A stretch of DNA of 36,413 bases from an uncultured Myxococcales bacterium (lineage in GTDB: Bacteria; Myxococcota_A; Polyangia; Nannocystales; Nannocystaceae): contig CADEGN010000021.1 of NCBI GenBank assembly GCA_902826865.1, positions 9,897-46,309 on the forward strand. Direction: 5' to 3'. The translations under genes and the position numbers were made by a program. Below the pieces are notes generated by a model that was not told the origin of the DNA, made no database searches, and saw only the letters and a list, made by a program, of their open reading frames with translations. Every line of letters starts with the position of its first letter. Position 1 is the stretch's first letter. Positions 24,643 through 32,542 of this stretch are shown piece after piece.

Positions 24643-25926
24643 GTGCAGATCCACACCCAGGCCCGCCGGGGTCGACTCGCGGCGATCGCCGTCGCCCTGG
24701 CCGTAACCGCGGTGCGCCCGGCCTTCGCCGGTGGCCGCGGACCCGCGCGGCGCGATGCTGCCAAGGGCGATGCCTCGGCCGCGGACCCTGTCGAACCCGA
24801 GCGGCCGGCTACTTCGGCGCCGGCCGGCACGCCCCGCGCGAGCGCGCCCCCGTCCGGCGAACGGCCGCCGACGCGTGGCACCGACGCCGATGAAGCGGAC
24901 GTCGATGCCCCGGCCGGAGACATTCCGGTGCGCACGCGTGCGCCCGCGCACCCGGACTGCGGAGGCCGTGTGCCGCTCTTCGAACACGAGGTCCAGCGCG
25001 GGGAGCATCTGGGGCAGATCGCCGGTCGCTACGGCGTGCGGCGCCGCGAGTTGTTGGAGCTGAACCGCGACGTCAAGAACCCCGACCTGATCCGCGCGGG
25101 GCAGAAACTGCGCGTCTGTCCGACGATCGCGCCGCGGCTGCGGGAGACCATCGAGATCGAGGTCGCACCTGGCGATACGGTGTCGGTGATCGCGGAAAAA
25201 CACGGGCTTACGGTGGCCGAGCTCGTGCGGATGCAGCAGGGCGCGCTCATCGATCCCGACAAGCTCGTGGTGGGGCGCAAGCTCGTTGTCACCGTGGATC
25301 GCGGGATCGTGCCCGACTTCCTGCCGGCCGCCCCCCCGCCGAAACCGAAGGCCCGCGGTGGTGGGGGCGGGCGCATGGCGTCGCGGGTCCGCGGTCGTGC
25401 GAACGTGGGCGTTCGTCTCCCGGATGACGCACGCTATTACATCAAGCGCCCGCATCTCGCGTACGGTACTGACCACACGATTCGGGCGATCCAGCGCGCC
25501 ATCGAACAGTACCGTGGCCGGCACCGCAAGAGCCCGCTGGTGCATATCGGTGACATCAGCCGTCAAGGTGGTGGTGCCTTGCGTTCGCACCTGTCGCATC
25601 GCGTGGGAGTCGATGTCGACGTCGGCTATGTTCTACGCGGCGCGGATGCCGATCGCACGATGTTTACCGGCGTCACGCGTGACAACCTCGACCTTGCGCG
25701 GACTTGGTCGCTGGTGCGTGCGTTCGTCGACACCGATGAGGTCGAGGTCGTGTTCATGGACTACGGCCTGCAGAAGTTGCTTTACGAGTACGCACGTGAC
25801 CGCGGCGTCGACGAGGACAGCCTCGATGAGATCTTCCAATACCCGCGCGGGCGTGGGCGTTCGCATGGAATCGTCCGCCACTGGCGCAGCCATCAGCACC
25901 ACTTTCACGTGCGCTTCAAGCGTTGA
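24643..25926 (+). CDS. LysM-containing murein endopeptidase (M74/MepA-like)
   Basis: This predicted periplasmic enzyme of about 427 residues has an N-terminal signal (RLAAIAVALAVTAVRPAFA), then a Pro/Ala-rich linker. Two LysM modules follow (about 112-160 and 172-220; HEVQRGEHLGQIAGRYGV and IEVAPGDTVSVIAEKHGL), then a Gly-rich hinge. The C-terminal domain carries the M74 zinc motifs SHLSHRVGVDVDVGY (His319 and Asp326 by spacing) and HQHHFHVRF. MepA cuts D-Ala-mDAP cross-links and is not blocked by penicillin. Classic MepA is about 270 residues and lacks LysM, so this is a fusion. GTG 24643 has GGAGG 11 nt upstream; GTG 24631 is an alternative. Confidence 0.9.
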   Translation: MQIHTQARRGRLAAIAVALAVTAVRPAFAGGRGPARRDAAKGDASAADPVEPERPATSAPAGTPRASAPPSGERPPTRGTDADEADVDAPAGDIPVRTRAPAHPDCGGRVPLFEHEVQRGEHLGQIAGRYGVRRRELLELNRDVKNPDLIRAGQKLRVCPTIAPRLRETIEIEVAPGDTVSVIAEKHGLTVAELVRMQQGALIDPDKLVVGRKLVVTVDRGIVPDFLPAAPPPKPKARGGGGGRMASRVRGRANVGVRLPDDARYYIKRPHLAYGTDHTIRAIQRAIEQYRGRHRKSPLVHIGDISRQGGGALRSHLSHRVGVDVDVGYVLRGADADRTMFTGVTRDNLDLARTWSLVRAFVDTDEVEVVFMDYGLQKLLYEYARDRGVDEDSLDEIFQYPRGRGRSHGIVRHWRSHQHHFHVRFKR

Positions 25927-25938
25927 GGTCGCTGTCAG

Positions 25939-26313
25939 CTACGGGCGGCGGATCGCCACCCGCGTCGTCCCGCCCTCACGCACGACGTTGACGTCGAGCC
26001 CTGCCTGAGCCAGGCGCTGGCGCGCGAGTTCGGCAACGAGCGGAGCCACCACGGATGGTTCCAGGCGCCGGCGATCGACCTCACCGCAAACGAGGACAAG
26101 CTCGGTTCCGCGGATGAGAAAGCCGAACTCCTCGACGCAGCCGTGGACGCCGGCCCCGACACGAATGTCGACCGGTGCACCGCTGCACTCGACGCCGCTG
26201 CGCAACATGATCGGCTCATCGCCGAGCTCCGCCGCGATGCCCAGTCGATCGAGTGCGATCGCGAGTTCGCGGCGCGAGCCCACGGCGATCGCGACCTCGA
26301 CGTATCGGCTCAC
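25939..26313 (-). CDS. DUF1257 (Ycf35)-like small protein, tentative
   Basis: This is a 124-residue soluble protein. The opening VSRYVEVAIAVGSRRELAIALDRLGI, with a Ser-Arg-Tyr start and an L..AL..LG helix, recalls DUF1257/Ycf35 proteins. So does the end ARQRLAQAGLDVNVVREGGTTRVAIRR. The overall length is right for that family (about 110-130), but the match is by pattern only. GTG 26313 overlaps the stop of the zinc-ribbon gene by 4 nt (GTGA), so the two are co-translated; the ATG-led frame to 26358 is inside that gene. Ycf35 function is not established. Confidence 0.55.
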   Translation of the reverse strand: MSRYVEVAIAVGSRRELAIALDRLGIAAELGDEPIMLRSGVECSGAPVDIRVGAGVHGCVEEFGFLIRGTELVLVCGEVDRRRLEPSVVAPLVAELARQRLAQAGLDVNVVREGGTTRVAIRRP

Positions 26314-26528
26314 CTCGTAACCTCGAGGGCACGGAGCGGAGCGCCGCACATCTCGCACTGCTGCGCGTCACGGATCATCCACCACTGACAGCGTGTGCAC
26401 GCGCGGGCAAGCACCGGCGCGGGGAGGGGTTCGGTTTGGGCCGACTCGATCGGCACGCCGAAGTGCGCGAACAGATCCCCCGACTGCGGGGGGCGGAGCC
26501 GGCGAAAGCGCTCGTTGGGATCGTGCAC
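26310..26528 (-). CDS. Small zinc-ribbon protein
   Basis: This 72-residue protein has a C-terminal zinc ribbon (CTRCQWWMIRDAQQCEMCG, two CxxC pairs) of the rubredoxin-like or RanBP2-like size. The N-terminal 40 residues are Pro/Arg-rich. The GTG start lies 12 nt after a TACATT box and no Shine-Dalgarno sequence is seen. It overlaps the DUF1257-like gene by 4 nt. It may bind RNA or protein; function unknown. Confidence 0.6.
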   Translation of the reverse strand: MHDPNERFRRLRPPQSGDLFAHFGVPIESAQTEPLPAPVLARACTRCQWWMIRDAQQCEMCGAPLRALEVTR

Positions 26529-26540
26529 AGCCGCAGCGCG

Positions 26541-26546
26541 AATGTA
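26541..26546 (-). promoter_or_regulatory. Candidate -10 of the zinc-ribbon/DUF1257-like pair
   Basis: TACATT on the minus strand lies 12 nt before the GTG at 26528 and fits the TAnnnT pattern. No -35 is obvious. Confidence 0.35.
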
Positions 26547-26719
26547 CCCCTATCGCGCCGGAAAGGCGGCGTGCGCCCTGGCCGCGGGCCCGTAGACCTG
26601 CGTTGCGGTGTCGCTGAGGCACAAACGTTCAGTCGTGGGCCCAGCGACTTGCCAGCGCGGCAGAGGCGGGCCACGATCGCCGCGGCGGGGCCAGCCGCGC
26701 CCGTGCCCACCGATCGACC

Positions 26720-27136
26720 GTGGCCAGCCAGAGCAAGAGCAAGGATCGCCGTCGCGCCCGCCGCGTGCCGATGAGCGCCGGTGCCAGTGAACTCGACCCG
26801 CGCACGACGACGCCGGTGAGCGAGGTCTCTGAGACGGGTTGCTACGTGCACACCAGCGACCGGCTGCCCGTCGGCGCGCTCATCGAGCTCCGCTTCACCG
26901 TGTTCCCTGATGCGCCCATCCTGTTTGCTGGACACGGTCGCGTCGTTCGGCACGGCGACGATCCGCCCGGCATGGGCGTGGAGTTCGTGGATCTGGACGA
27001 TGGTGCCAAGGACGTGGTGCGCAAGATCCTGCTCCGCGACGAAGCCGCCCGACGGGTGCCGAGCTTGGCCCAGGGATACGTCGGTCTGCGCACCCACGGG
27101 CTCGTGGCGCGCCTGGTCGACGAACGCAAGCGCTAG
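26720..27136 (+). CDS. PilZ-domain protein (single domain)
   Basis: This 138-residue protein is essentially one PilZ domain. The N-terminus has the Arg motif KDRRRARRVPM, and the second motif appears as SEVSETGCYVHT, where Glu replaces the usual Asp/Asn of (D/N)xSxxG. Strands LPVGALIELRFTVFP, FAGHGRVVRHG and GMGVEFVDLD follow, with a C-terminal helix. c-di-GMP binding is likely but the changed motif leaves doubt. GTG 26720 is the only reasonable start. It diverges from the zinc-ribbon gene and converges with the methyltransferase gene. Confidence 0.85.
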   Translation: MASQSKSKDRRRARRVPMSAGASELDPRTTTPVSEVSETGCYVHTSDRLPVGALIELRFTVFPDAPILFAGHGRVVRHGDDPPGMGVEFVDLDDGAKDVVRKILLRDEAARRVPSLAQGYVGLRTHGLVARLVDERKR

Positions 27137-27164
27137 CGAGCCCGCGGAGTTTCCAGCGGACTCG
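27137..27164. terminator. Hairpin between PilZ and methyltransferase genes
   Basis: CGAG-C-CCGC pairs with GCGG-A-CTCG (one internal mismatch) around a 10-nt loop, starting directly after the PilZ stop codon. It fills most of the 31-nt gap between convergent genes and may act in both directions. Confidence 0.45.
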
Positions 27165-27167
27165 TCG

Positions 27168-27980
27168 CTACTTCGTCGCCTCCACCAGCAGCCCGAGGCC
27201 GAAGCGGCGTCCGAAGCGTCGGATCAATGCGCGCGGGTACAGGTTCCACGCGAGCGCAGCGGCCGAGTTGCGATAGCGATCGCTCGGGCGCATCGCCAGC
27301 AAGTCGCCGGCGAGCAGTGCGGTGTCGAGGTCGACCCGACGAAAGCGGGCGAACAGGCCGCGGGCTTCGTCGTGGGTGTATGCCTTGGTTCCTGGACTCT
27401 CGAGGTGGTCATAGATCGCCTCCCGGGGCGTGACGCCGAGACGTAGCTTCGCCGCGCCATGGATCCCCCAGAGCATCCATCCCGTCCACGACGGGACGCG
27501 GTAGATCATCACGAGCGCGGTGCCGCCGGGGCGGAGCACGCGGTGGACCTCGTCGATGGCGCGTGCCGTTTGGGGTGTGTGATGCAGTACGCCGTAGCTG
27601 TAGACGATGTCGAAGCTCTCCGAGGCAAACGGGAGGCGTTCGGCGTCGGCCCTCTCAATCCGCGCCGATAGCCCTTCCAGCGCGAGGCGCTCCCGAGTGA
27701 GTTCAACGCCCGCATCCGTGAGATCCACGCCGATCGCCCGAGCACCGGCGCGGCACCATTGCACGAAGTCCGTCCCCGCACCCACGCCGATCTCAAGGAC
27801 ATCGCGGTCGCGCCCGCGTTCGAACCGGGCCCATCCGGGAATATGGCGATCGACTTCGTAGCGTTCTCGCTCGAGCTGGGCGAAGAACGCCCGGCGCTCA
27901 TCGGCCGCGACGCCGCGGGTGCCGCATGGTTGGCGCTCCCAGTGCTCGCGTACCGCGTGTTTTAGTTCGGGCCGTTCCAT
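27168..27980 (-). CDS. Class I SAM-dependent methyltransferase
   Basis: This is a 270-residue soluble methyltransferase of the Methyltransf_11 type. Motif I is VLEIGVGAGTDF (about 61-72), the acidic end of strand 2 is AIGVDLTD, motif II/III appears as ADAERLPFASESFDIVYSYGVLHHT, and the loop EVHRVLRPGGTALVMIY follows. The C-terminal 90 residues resemble those of glycan- or polyketide-linked methyltransferases. It overlaps the O-antigen-ligase-like gene by 19 nt, so methylation of a surface sugar is a fair guess. The substrate is not readable from sequence. Confidence 0.88.
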   Translation of the reverse strand: MERPELKHAVREHWERQPCGTRGVAADERRAFFAQLERERYEVDRHIPGWARFERGRDRDVLEIGVGAGTDFVQWCRAGARAIGVDLTDAGVELTRERLALEGLSARIERADAERLPFASESFDIVYSYGVLHHTPQTARAIDEVHRVLRPGGTALVMIYRVPSWTGWMLWGIHGAAKLRLGVTPREAIYDHLESPGTKAYTHDEARGLFARFRRVDLDTALLAGDLLAMRPSDRYRNSAAALAWNLYPRALIRRFGRRFGLGLLVEATK

Positions 27981-29146
27981 GGGGTCTCCGGGGCCGGGCG
28001 AGACCCGGTGGTGGTTGCGGCGGCTCGGGCCGCCGCGCGCGCGCGCGCGATCTCATCGAACCACGTCAGGCTCGCGCCGACCATGAGTCCGTAGATCCAA
28101 ACGAGGTAGTACGTCTTGTAGGCGGCGCAGGTCACGAGATAGCCGAGGATGCCCGTCGCTGCGCCCAGGGCGTACGAGCGCAGGGCGCGTGGGGCCGTGC
28201 GTAGCTCGCGGGCGATGGCCACGAGCGGCGCCGCCAGCAATGTGCAGCCGACCAGCCCGAACTTCCACAGGTGATAGGCGACAAGGTTGTGTACGAACGC
28301 TTTTTGGAAGCCATCGATGTCGGCCAGCGCGCCGAGGCCCTGGCCGAACATCGGCGCGGAGACGAAGCCGTCGATCGCGACCTCGACCTCGCGAAAGCGA
28401 CCTTCGATCGTCGACTCCTGCCCGAATCGCAGATACTCGGTGCCAAGCTCGGTCAGCGCCGTGGACCACACGAGCAGTCCCAGGAGCACGACCGTGGCGC
28501 CGAGCAATACGTGCGAGGGCTTGCGAAGTTGCGCGGCGACGACGACTCCCAATAACCAGCCGATCAACATGCCGCGCGTGACGCTGAGAACGATCCCGGC
28601 GACGAGGATCGCCACCGCCGTGGCGTGGAGCGACCACACCCACGGTCGGCGCTCGGCGGCGGCCTGATGGCGGAGCACTGCGGACAGATACAACCCAACG
28701 AGCGGCAGGCCGGCGGTGATCTTGAAGTAGTTGAAGGTCGAGCGCACGCCGGCGGAAAACCCGTCGATGAGCGCCAGCGAGATCACCGCGTCGGCGACGC
28801 AGACCCAAAGGCCCACGCGCAGCACGAGGCGTGGGTTGCCGATCCCTCGGCCAGCGGACAATCCGAGGATGAAAAGGAGATAGGGCAGGGCGTCTTCGAC
28901 GGCCTGCTGCGATTCACCCTGGCGCACGCTGCCCACAAGCGCACCGAGCACGAGGGCCGCCACCCACGGCGCCATGATCGCCACCTCGTAGCGAGCCCGG
29001 CGATCGCCGAGGCCAAACACACCCGCGATCGCGGCGAGGCCGAAGAACGCGGCGATCGTCGGGGTCAGACCCTCGGGGTAGATCGGCAGCGCCAGCGTCA
29101 TCGCCAACGCGACGAGGGCCGCGCACGCGGTCAAGAGCTTCGCCAC
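27962..29146 (-). CDS. O-antigen ligase/polymerase-like membrane protein
   Basis: This 394-residue inner-membrane protein has about ten hydrophobic segments. The family core (Wzy_C/O-antigen ligase) is seen in the long periplasmic loop: SVTRGMLIGW, then RFGQESTIEGRFREVEVAIDGFVSAPMFGQGLG and VHNLVAYHLWKFGL. Such proteins join or polymerise undecaprenyl-linked glycans in the periplasm. The C-terminal end is Ala/Arg-rich. The GTG start at 29146 lies 12 nt after a TACCAT box. The methyltransferase gene overlaps its end; no other glycan gene is nearby. Confidence 0.85.
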   Translation of the reverse strand: MAKLLTACAALVALAMTLALPIYPEGLTPTIAAFFGLAAIAGVFGLGDRRARYEVAIMAPWVAALVLGALVGSVRQGESQQAVEDALPYLLFILGLSAGRGIGNPRLVLRVGLWVCVADAVISLALIDGFSAGVRSTFNYFKITAGLPLVGLYLSAVLRHQAAAERRPWVWSLHATAVAILVAGIVLSVTRGMLIGWLLGVVVAAQLRKPSHVLLGATVVLLGLLVWSTALTELGTEYLRFGQESTIEGRFREVEVAIDGFVSAPMFGQGLGALADIDGFQKAFVHNLVAYHLWKFGLVGCTLLAAPLVAIARELRTAPRALRSYALGAATGILGYLVTCAAYKTYYLVWIYGLMVGASLTWFDEIARARAAARAAATTTGSRPAPETPWNGPN

Positions 29147-29158
29147 AGCGACGCATCA

Positions 29159-29164
29159 ATGGTA
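29159..29164 (-). promoter_or_regulatory. Candidate -10 of the ligase-like gene
   Basis: TACCAT lies 12 nt before the GTG at 29146; TTGATC (29184-29189, minus strand) 19 nt further up could be the -35, overlapping the prepilin peptidase stop codon. Confidence 0.4.
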
Positions 29165-29185
29165 GTCGAAAACGCTCGCGCGCGA

Positions 29186-30217
29186 TCAAAAGCCCAGCAG
29201 CGTGGAGAGGAGCTCGTTGATCTGCGGGCCGAGGATCGCGTACTCGAGGGCGGCGAGGCCGAGGAACGGCCCAAACGGCACGTAGCGGCCCATGATCGGT
29301 CGATCGGGATCCTCGGCAAGGAGAGGATCGTCACCGTGGGCGTCGCGCAGCTCGACCGTCGCGACGTTGCGACCGGCGAGGAGCATGGGAACGGCGACCA
29401 AGAGCCCCTGGACGGCACCCGCGCCGACGCACCAGGCGACGCCGGCCGGGCCGGTGAATGCGCCGACCATGGCGAGGAGCTTCGCGTCACCGCGCCCAAG
29501 CACCTCGATGCCGCGTAGTCGCAGGTAGAGCAGGCGGATGCCGGCAAAGGCAGCCCAGCCGCCGGCGGCGGCGGCGGCGGCGGCGGCGGGCGAGATCCCA
29601 ACGATCTCAGGATCGATGGCGGCGAGTGCGATGCCGATGCCAGCCATCGGCAAGACCACGACGTCGGGGATGGTCCAGTCGTCGATGTCGATGAAGATCA
29701 CGACGACGAGCGCCATGGCGAAGACGAAGGTCGCGAGCCAGCGCCCTACCGCGATCGCGCCGCCTTCGACCAGCGGAACGTGGACGAGGGCCATCCACAG
29801 GGCAAAGCTCAGCATGCCGCCCAGCAATTCGACGAGCAGGTAGCGGAGGGGGACCGGCTCGCGGCAGCGGCGGCACCGGCCGCGAAGCACGAGGTACGAG
29901 AGCACCGGGATATTGTCGAACCCGGCGATGGTCTGCTTGCATCGGGGGCAGCGAGAGCGAGGTCGGACCACGCTTTCGCCCTTCGGGAGGCGGTGGATCA
30001 CCACATTGGCGAAACTCCCCCACAACGCCCCCCAGACGAACGCAGCGACGCCCGCCCACGGCGATAGGGCGATCGTCAGCCACAGCTCGTCGACCTGGAC
30101 GACGTCGGGCCGGGGAATCGATGCGACTGTCTGGGCGAGGCTGACCGCGGCGGACAACCCCAGCAGTCTACGCCACGTGCCCGCGGCGCGCCCGCGCGCC
30201 GGCGCGGGCCCTGCCAT
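29186..30217 (-). CDS. Type IV prepilin peptidase (PilD/GspO-like)
   Basis: This 343-residue membrane protease cleaves and N-methylates type IV pilins and type II secretion pseudopilins. The N-terminal methylase part has WGSFANVVIHRLPKGESVVRPRS and two zinc-binding pairs (Cys90/93, Cys115/118). The catalytic aspartates lie in IFIDIDDWTIPD (Asp177 or 179) and GRGDAKL (Asp244). About eight membrane helices are seen. An eight-Ala run (211-218), coded by a GCC-type triplet repeat, sits between two helices. The C-terminal third has a charged insert (RDAHGDDPLLAEDPDRP). ATG 30217 is the best start; the longer frame is the shadow of the divergent lipoprotein gene. Confidence 0.92.
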   Translation of the reverse strand: MAGPAPARGRAAGTWRRLLGLSAAVSLAQTVASIPRPDVVQVDELWLTIALSPWAGVAAFVWGALWGSFANVVIHRLPKGESVVRPRSRCPRCKQTIAGFDNIPVLSYLVLRGRCRRCREPVPLRYLLVELLGGMLSFALWMALVHVPLVEGGAIAVGRWLATFVFAMALVVVIFIDIDDWTIPDVVVLPMAGIGIALAAIDPEIVGISPAAAAAAAAGGWAAFAGIRLLYLRLRGIEVLGRGDAKLLAMVGAFTGPAGVAWCVGAGAVQGLLVAVPMLLAGRNVATVELRDAHGDDPLLAEDPDRPIMGRYVPFGPFLGLAALEYAILGPQINELLSTLLGF

Positions 30218-30255
30218 ACTCTGCGGCCGCGCGTCGGCGCGGGCCCTGCTATGCT
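30201..30255. repeat. Direct repeat in a divergent promoter region
   Basis: GGCGCGGGCCCTGCYATRCT occurs at 30201-30220 and 30236-30255, differing at two positions and offset by 35 nt. The second copy contains the probable -10 TATGCT of the lipoprotein gene; the first covers the prepilin peptidase start codon. Confidence 0.8.
30247..30255 (+). promoter_or_regulatory. Extended -10 of the lipoprotein gene at 30266
   Basis: TGCTATGCT (TGn plus TATGCT) lies 10 nt before the ATG at 30266. An ATG inside the box (30251) cannot be the start if the box is used as a promoter. Confidence 0.45.
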
Positions 30256-30265
30256 CCGCCGCCGC

Positions 30266-31201
30266 ATGGGCCCTGGTCCCCTCCGCTGTGCCTTGGCGCT
30301 CACACTCGCCCTCGCTTGCGGCGACGACGACGTGGGCGCGACGACGGCGAGTGCTCCCATCACGTCGCGGACGGCGATTCGCGACAGCGCACCGATCCTG
30401 CGCGGCGAAGTGCGCGCTTTGCTCGAGGCCCTTGCCCAACGCCACGCCACCGTCCGTGCGGTGGTGGGACCGCACCGGCTGACCGTTCACGCCGTCACCG
30501 CGCTGGCACCCGTGGGCGATCCGGCCACTCCCGAGCCGTCCGTGGATTCTCCGCGCCCGGTTCCGCAGGCGGTCGATGATCGGCTCGAGCTCGTGTGGGC
30601 GGCGACGCAACCCAATGCGCCGCGGTTCTCGCTGTCACAGGCCAACGACCACGAGCGTAGCCGCGACATCGTCGTCGACGAAGGCGTGATGTATACCCGG
30701 GCGAAGAGTCGCGCTTGGTATCACCAGCCGCTACAGGTCGATGTGTTTGAGCTTTGGCTCGATGACGCCCAACATGCGGTTCACGACGCGATCGAACTCG
30801 CGGCGCCGCGGTTGGCGATCCAAGCCAGCGAACAGCCGGGAGCAGGGATCGCCGGCGGCAGTGCGATCGCTTGCGAGCTGTCGGTCGCGTCGAGCTCCGA
30901 TCCCGCGCTCTTCGTCGGCGGCGATCGCCAGGCGTGGCGCGCGGGCGCGGAGATCACCGGAGTGCATGGGCGCGTCGTGCTCGACGCCGGCTCAGGGGCG
31001 TGGTTGTCCGCCGATGTGCAGGTGGCGTTCGCGCTGCCGGGGCCCGACGGTCGCATGCTCGCCGGGTCCCTGGCGGTTACCGGGACGGTGGCGCCCGGCG
31101 CCGCCGCGGTCGTACGCCCGGAGGGGGCGGTGCCCCTGCTCGAACGCACCCGCTATACCGTCGAGCGCAGCCGACTCCTCGACGGGCTTGCCGGGCCCTG
31201 A
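30266..31201 (+). CDS. Predicted lipoprotein, unknown function
   Basis: This 311-residue protein has a lipoprotein signal (GPLRCALALTLALAC, lipobox LALAC) followed by an Asp-rich GDDD start. Asp at +2/+3 would tend to keep it in the inner membrane by E. coli rules. The mature part is mixed helix and strand (RSRDIVVDEGVMYTRAKSRAWYHQP, AEITGVHGRVVLDAGSGAWLSADVQVAFALPG) with no family I know. ATG 30266 is preferred to ATG 30251, which lies inside the probable -10. The rsfS gene follows after 27 nt, so they may be co-transcribed. Confidence 0.68.
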   Translation: MGPGPLRCALALTLALACGDDDVGATTASAPITSRTAIRDSAPILRGEVRALLEALAQRHATVRAVVGPHRLTVHAVTALAPVGDPATPEPSVDSPRPVPQAVDDRLELVWAATQPNAPRFSLSQANDHERSRDIVVDEGVMYTRAKSRAWYHQPLQVDVFELWLDDAQHAVHDAIELAAPRLAIQASEQPGAGIAGGSAIACELSVASSSDPALFVGGDRQAWRAGAEITGVHGRVVLDAGSGAWLSADVQVAFALPGPDGRMLAGSLAVTGTVAPGAAAVVRPEGAVPLLERTRYTVERSRLLDGLAGP

Positions 31202-31228
31202 ACCGAGGGCTAAAACCGGGGTCGAGCT

Positions 31229-32062
31229 GTGACGAAACCCCGGTCGCATTCCCAAGACGGGGCCGCCGAGGCCGCGCCCGTCGGTGGGTCGGCCGCGGTG
31301 GGCCCAATCCCCCGTTCATCTCTCCCGCCGGATGTCGAGCGCGCGTTGATGGCCGCGCTCGACAAGCAGGCGCGCGCACCGGTCATCCTTCGCGTCACCG
31401 AGATCGCTGGGTATACGGATTGGGTGCTGATCGTGTCGGGTCGCGCGGAGCGTCAAGTCGCCGCGATCGCAGACGCCATCGTCGACGCCCTGCGCGAGCG
31501 CGGCGTCAAGCCGCGGGGCGTCGAAGGTGTGCGCGAGCACCTATGGGACCTGCTCGACTACGACGACTTCATGGTCCACGTCTTCTACCACCCGGTGCGC
31601 GGACACTACGATCTCGAGAGCATGTGGAGCGACGCGCCCAGGGTCGAGCTTGGGCTCGGGCCCGAGGTGATGGACACCGCGGATCTCGACCGCCTCGAGT
31701 TGCCCGACGAGCTGCCAGCTTATCGCGGCGGTGCGGCGTTCGGCGGGTTCGACGATGAGTTTGTGCCCGACGACGCGTTGGAGGTCGGAGACGAGGAGCC
31801 CGGCGAGGCATCGGATTCCGACGACGAGGAGCTCGGAGATCCTGATCCGGAGGCCGACGAGTTCGAGGAGGACGAGGAGGACGAGTTCGAGGAGGACGAG
31901 TTCGAGCAGGACGACGACTTAGAGGACGAGGGCGGCGAAGGCCCATCCGAGGCGCCCGGCCCAGCCGCCAGATCGGCCCCTGGATCGGCCGCCAAGCCGG
32001 CTGCCAAGGGCCGTGGGACCGCGCGCTCCGCCCGTCCGGCCGCCGGCCGGCGCCGCAACTGA
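31229..32062 (+). CDS. rsfS: Ribosomal silencing factor RsfS with long acidic tail
   Basis: This 277-residue protein carries the RsfS/Iojap domain at about 35-145 (ILRVTEIAGYTDWVLIVSGRAERQVAAIADAI, then GVREHLWDLLDYDDFMVHVFYHPVRGHYDLESMW), which binds L14 and keeps the 50S subunit from joining when nutrients are short. Most RsfS proteins are 105-140 residues. Here about 130 residues are added: an Asp/Glu-rich stretch (about 170-235, with repeated DEFEEDE) and then a basic Ala/Arg/Lys end. The GTG start has no clear ribosome site. rlmH follows 12 nt later, the common rsfS-rlmH order. Confidence 0.92.
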   Translation: MTKPRSHSQDGAAEAAPVGGSAAVGPIPRSSLPPDVERALMAALDKQARAPVILRVTEIAGYTDWVLIVSGRAERQVAAIADAIVDALRERGVKPRGVEGVREHLWDLLDYDDFMVHVFYHPVRGHYDLESMWSDAPRVELGLGPEVMDTADLDRLELPDELPAYRGGAAFGGFDDEFVPDDALEVGDEEPGEASDSDDEELGDPDPEADEFEEDEEDEFEEDEFEQDDDLEDEGGEGPSEAPGPAARSAPGSAAKPAAKGRGTARSARPAAGRRRN

Positions 32063-32074
32063 CGACGGCGACCG

Positions 32075-32503
32075 ATGCGCGTCACTCTCATCGGGCAGGG
32101 CCGCCGGCTCGATCCCGGCACGGCGGCGTTGTGCGAGGAGTACGCCAAACGCGCGCGCAGTCTCCTGCCGTTCGAGCTCGTCACGGTGACGGGGAGCGCG
32201 GGGCAGTGGCAGCGCGCCCGCGTGCCCGGCGGGATCGTGGTGGTGCTCGACGAGCGTGGAGCGGCGTGGAGCTCGCCGCAGCTCGCCGGCGCCCTCGCGG
32301 ATTGGCAGCGCGACGGTCGCAAACACGTCGCGTTTCTGGTCGGCGGTGCCGACGGTTTTTCAGCAGACGACCGGGCGCGTGCCGACGTGGTCTTGTCCCT
32401 GTCGACGATGACCTTGCCGCACCGGCTTGCCCACCTGGTGATCTGCGAGCAGCTGTATCGCGCGGGCACGATCCTCGCGAACCATCCGTATCACCACGGG
32501 TGA
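32075..32503 (+). CDS. rlmH: 23S rRNA (pseudouridine1915-N3)-methyltransferase RlmH
   Basis: This 142-residue SPOUT-class enzyme methylates pseudouridine 1915 in helix 69 of 23S rRNA on the assembled ribosome. The SAM-binding knot motifs are clear: VVLDERGAAWSS, FLVGGADGF and LSLSTMTLPHRLAHLVICEQLYRAGTILANHPYHHG, the last being the family's C-terminal signature. Length is slightly below the usual 155. It is the second gene of the rsfS-rlmH pair. Confidence 0.95.
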   Translation: MRVTLIGQGRRLDPGTAALCEEYAKRARSLLPFELVTVTGSAGQWQRARVPGGIVVVLDERGAAWSSPQLAGALADWQRDGRKHVAFLVGGADGFSADDRARADVVLSLSTMTLPHRLAHLVICEQLYRAGTILANHPYHHG

Positions 32504-32542
32504 TCCTGCAACGAAGATCCGTGACGGTCGAACGGTGCCGCG

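Noticed and set aside
26720..27136. PilZ gene as part of the DUF1257-like/zinc-ribbon operon
   Set aside because: It is on the opposite strand and 191 nt away, so it is divergent, not co-transcribed.
29560..29590. GCC/GGC triplet run as a phase-variable tract
   Set aside because: The change unit is three bases, so it only alters the number of Ala residues in a loop of the prepilin peptidase and cannot switch the frame.
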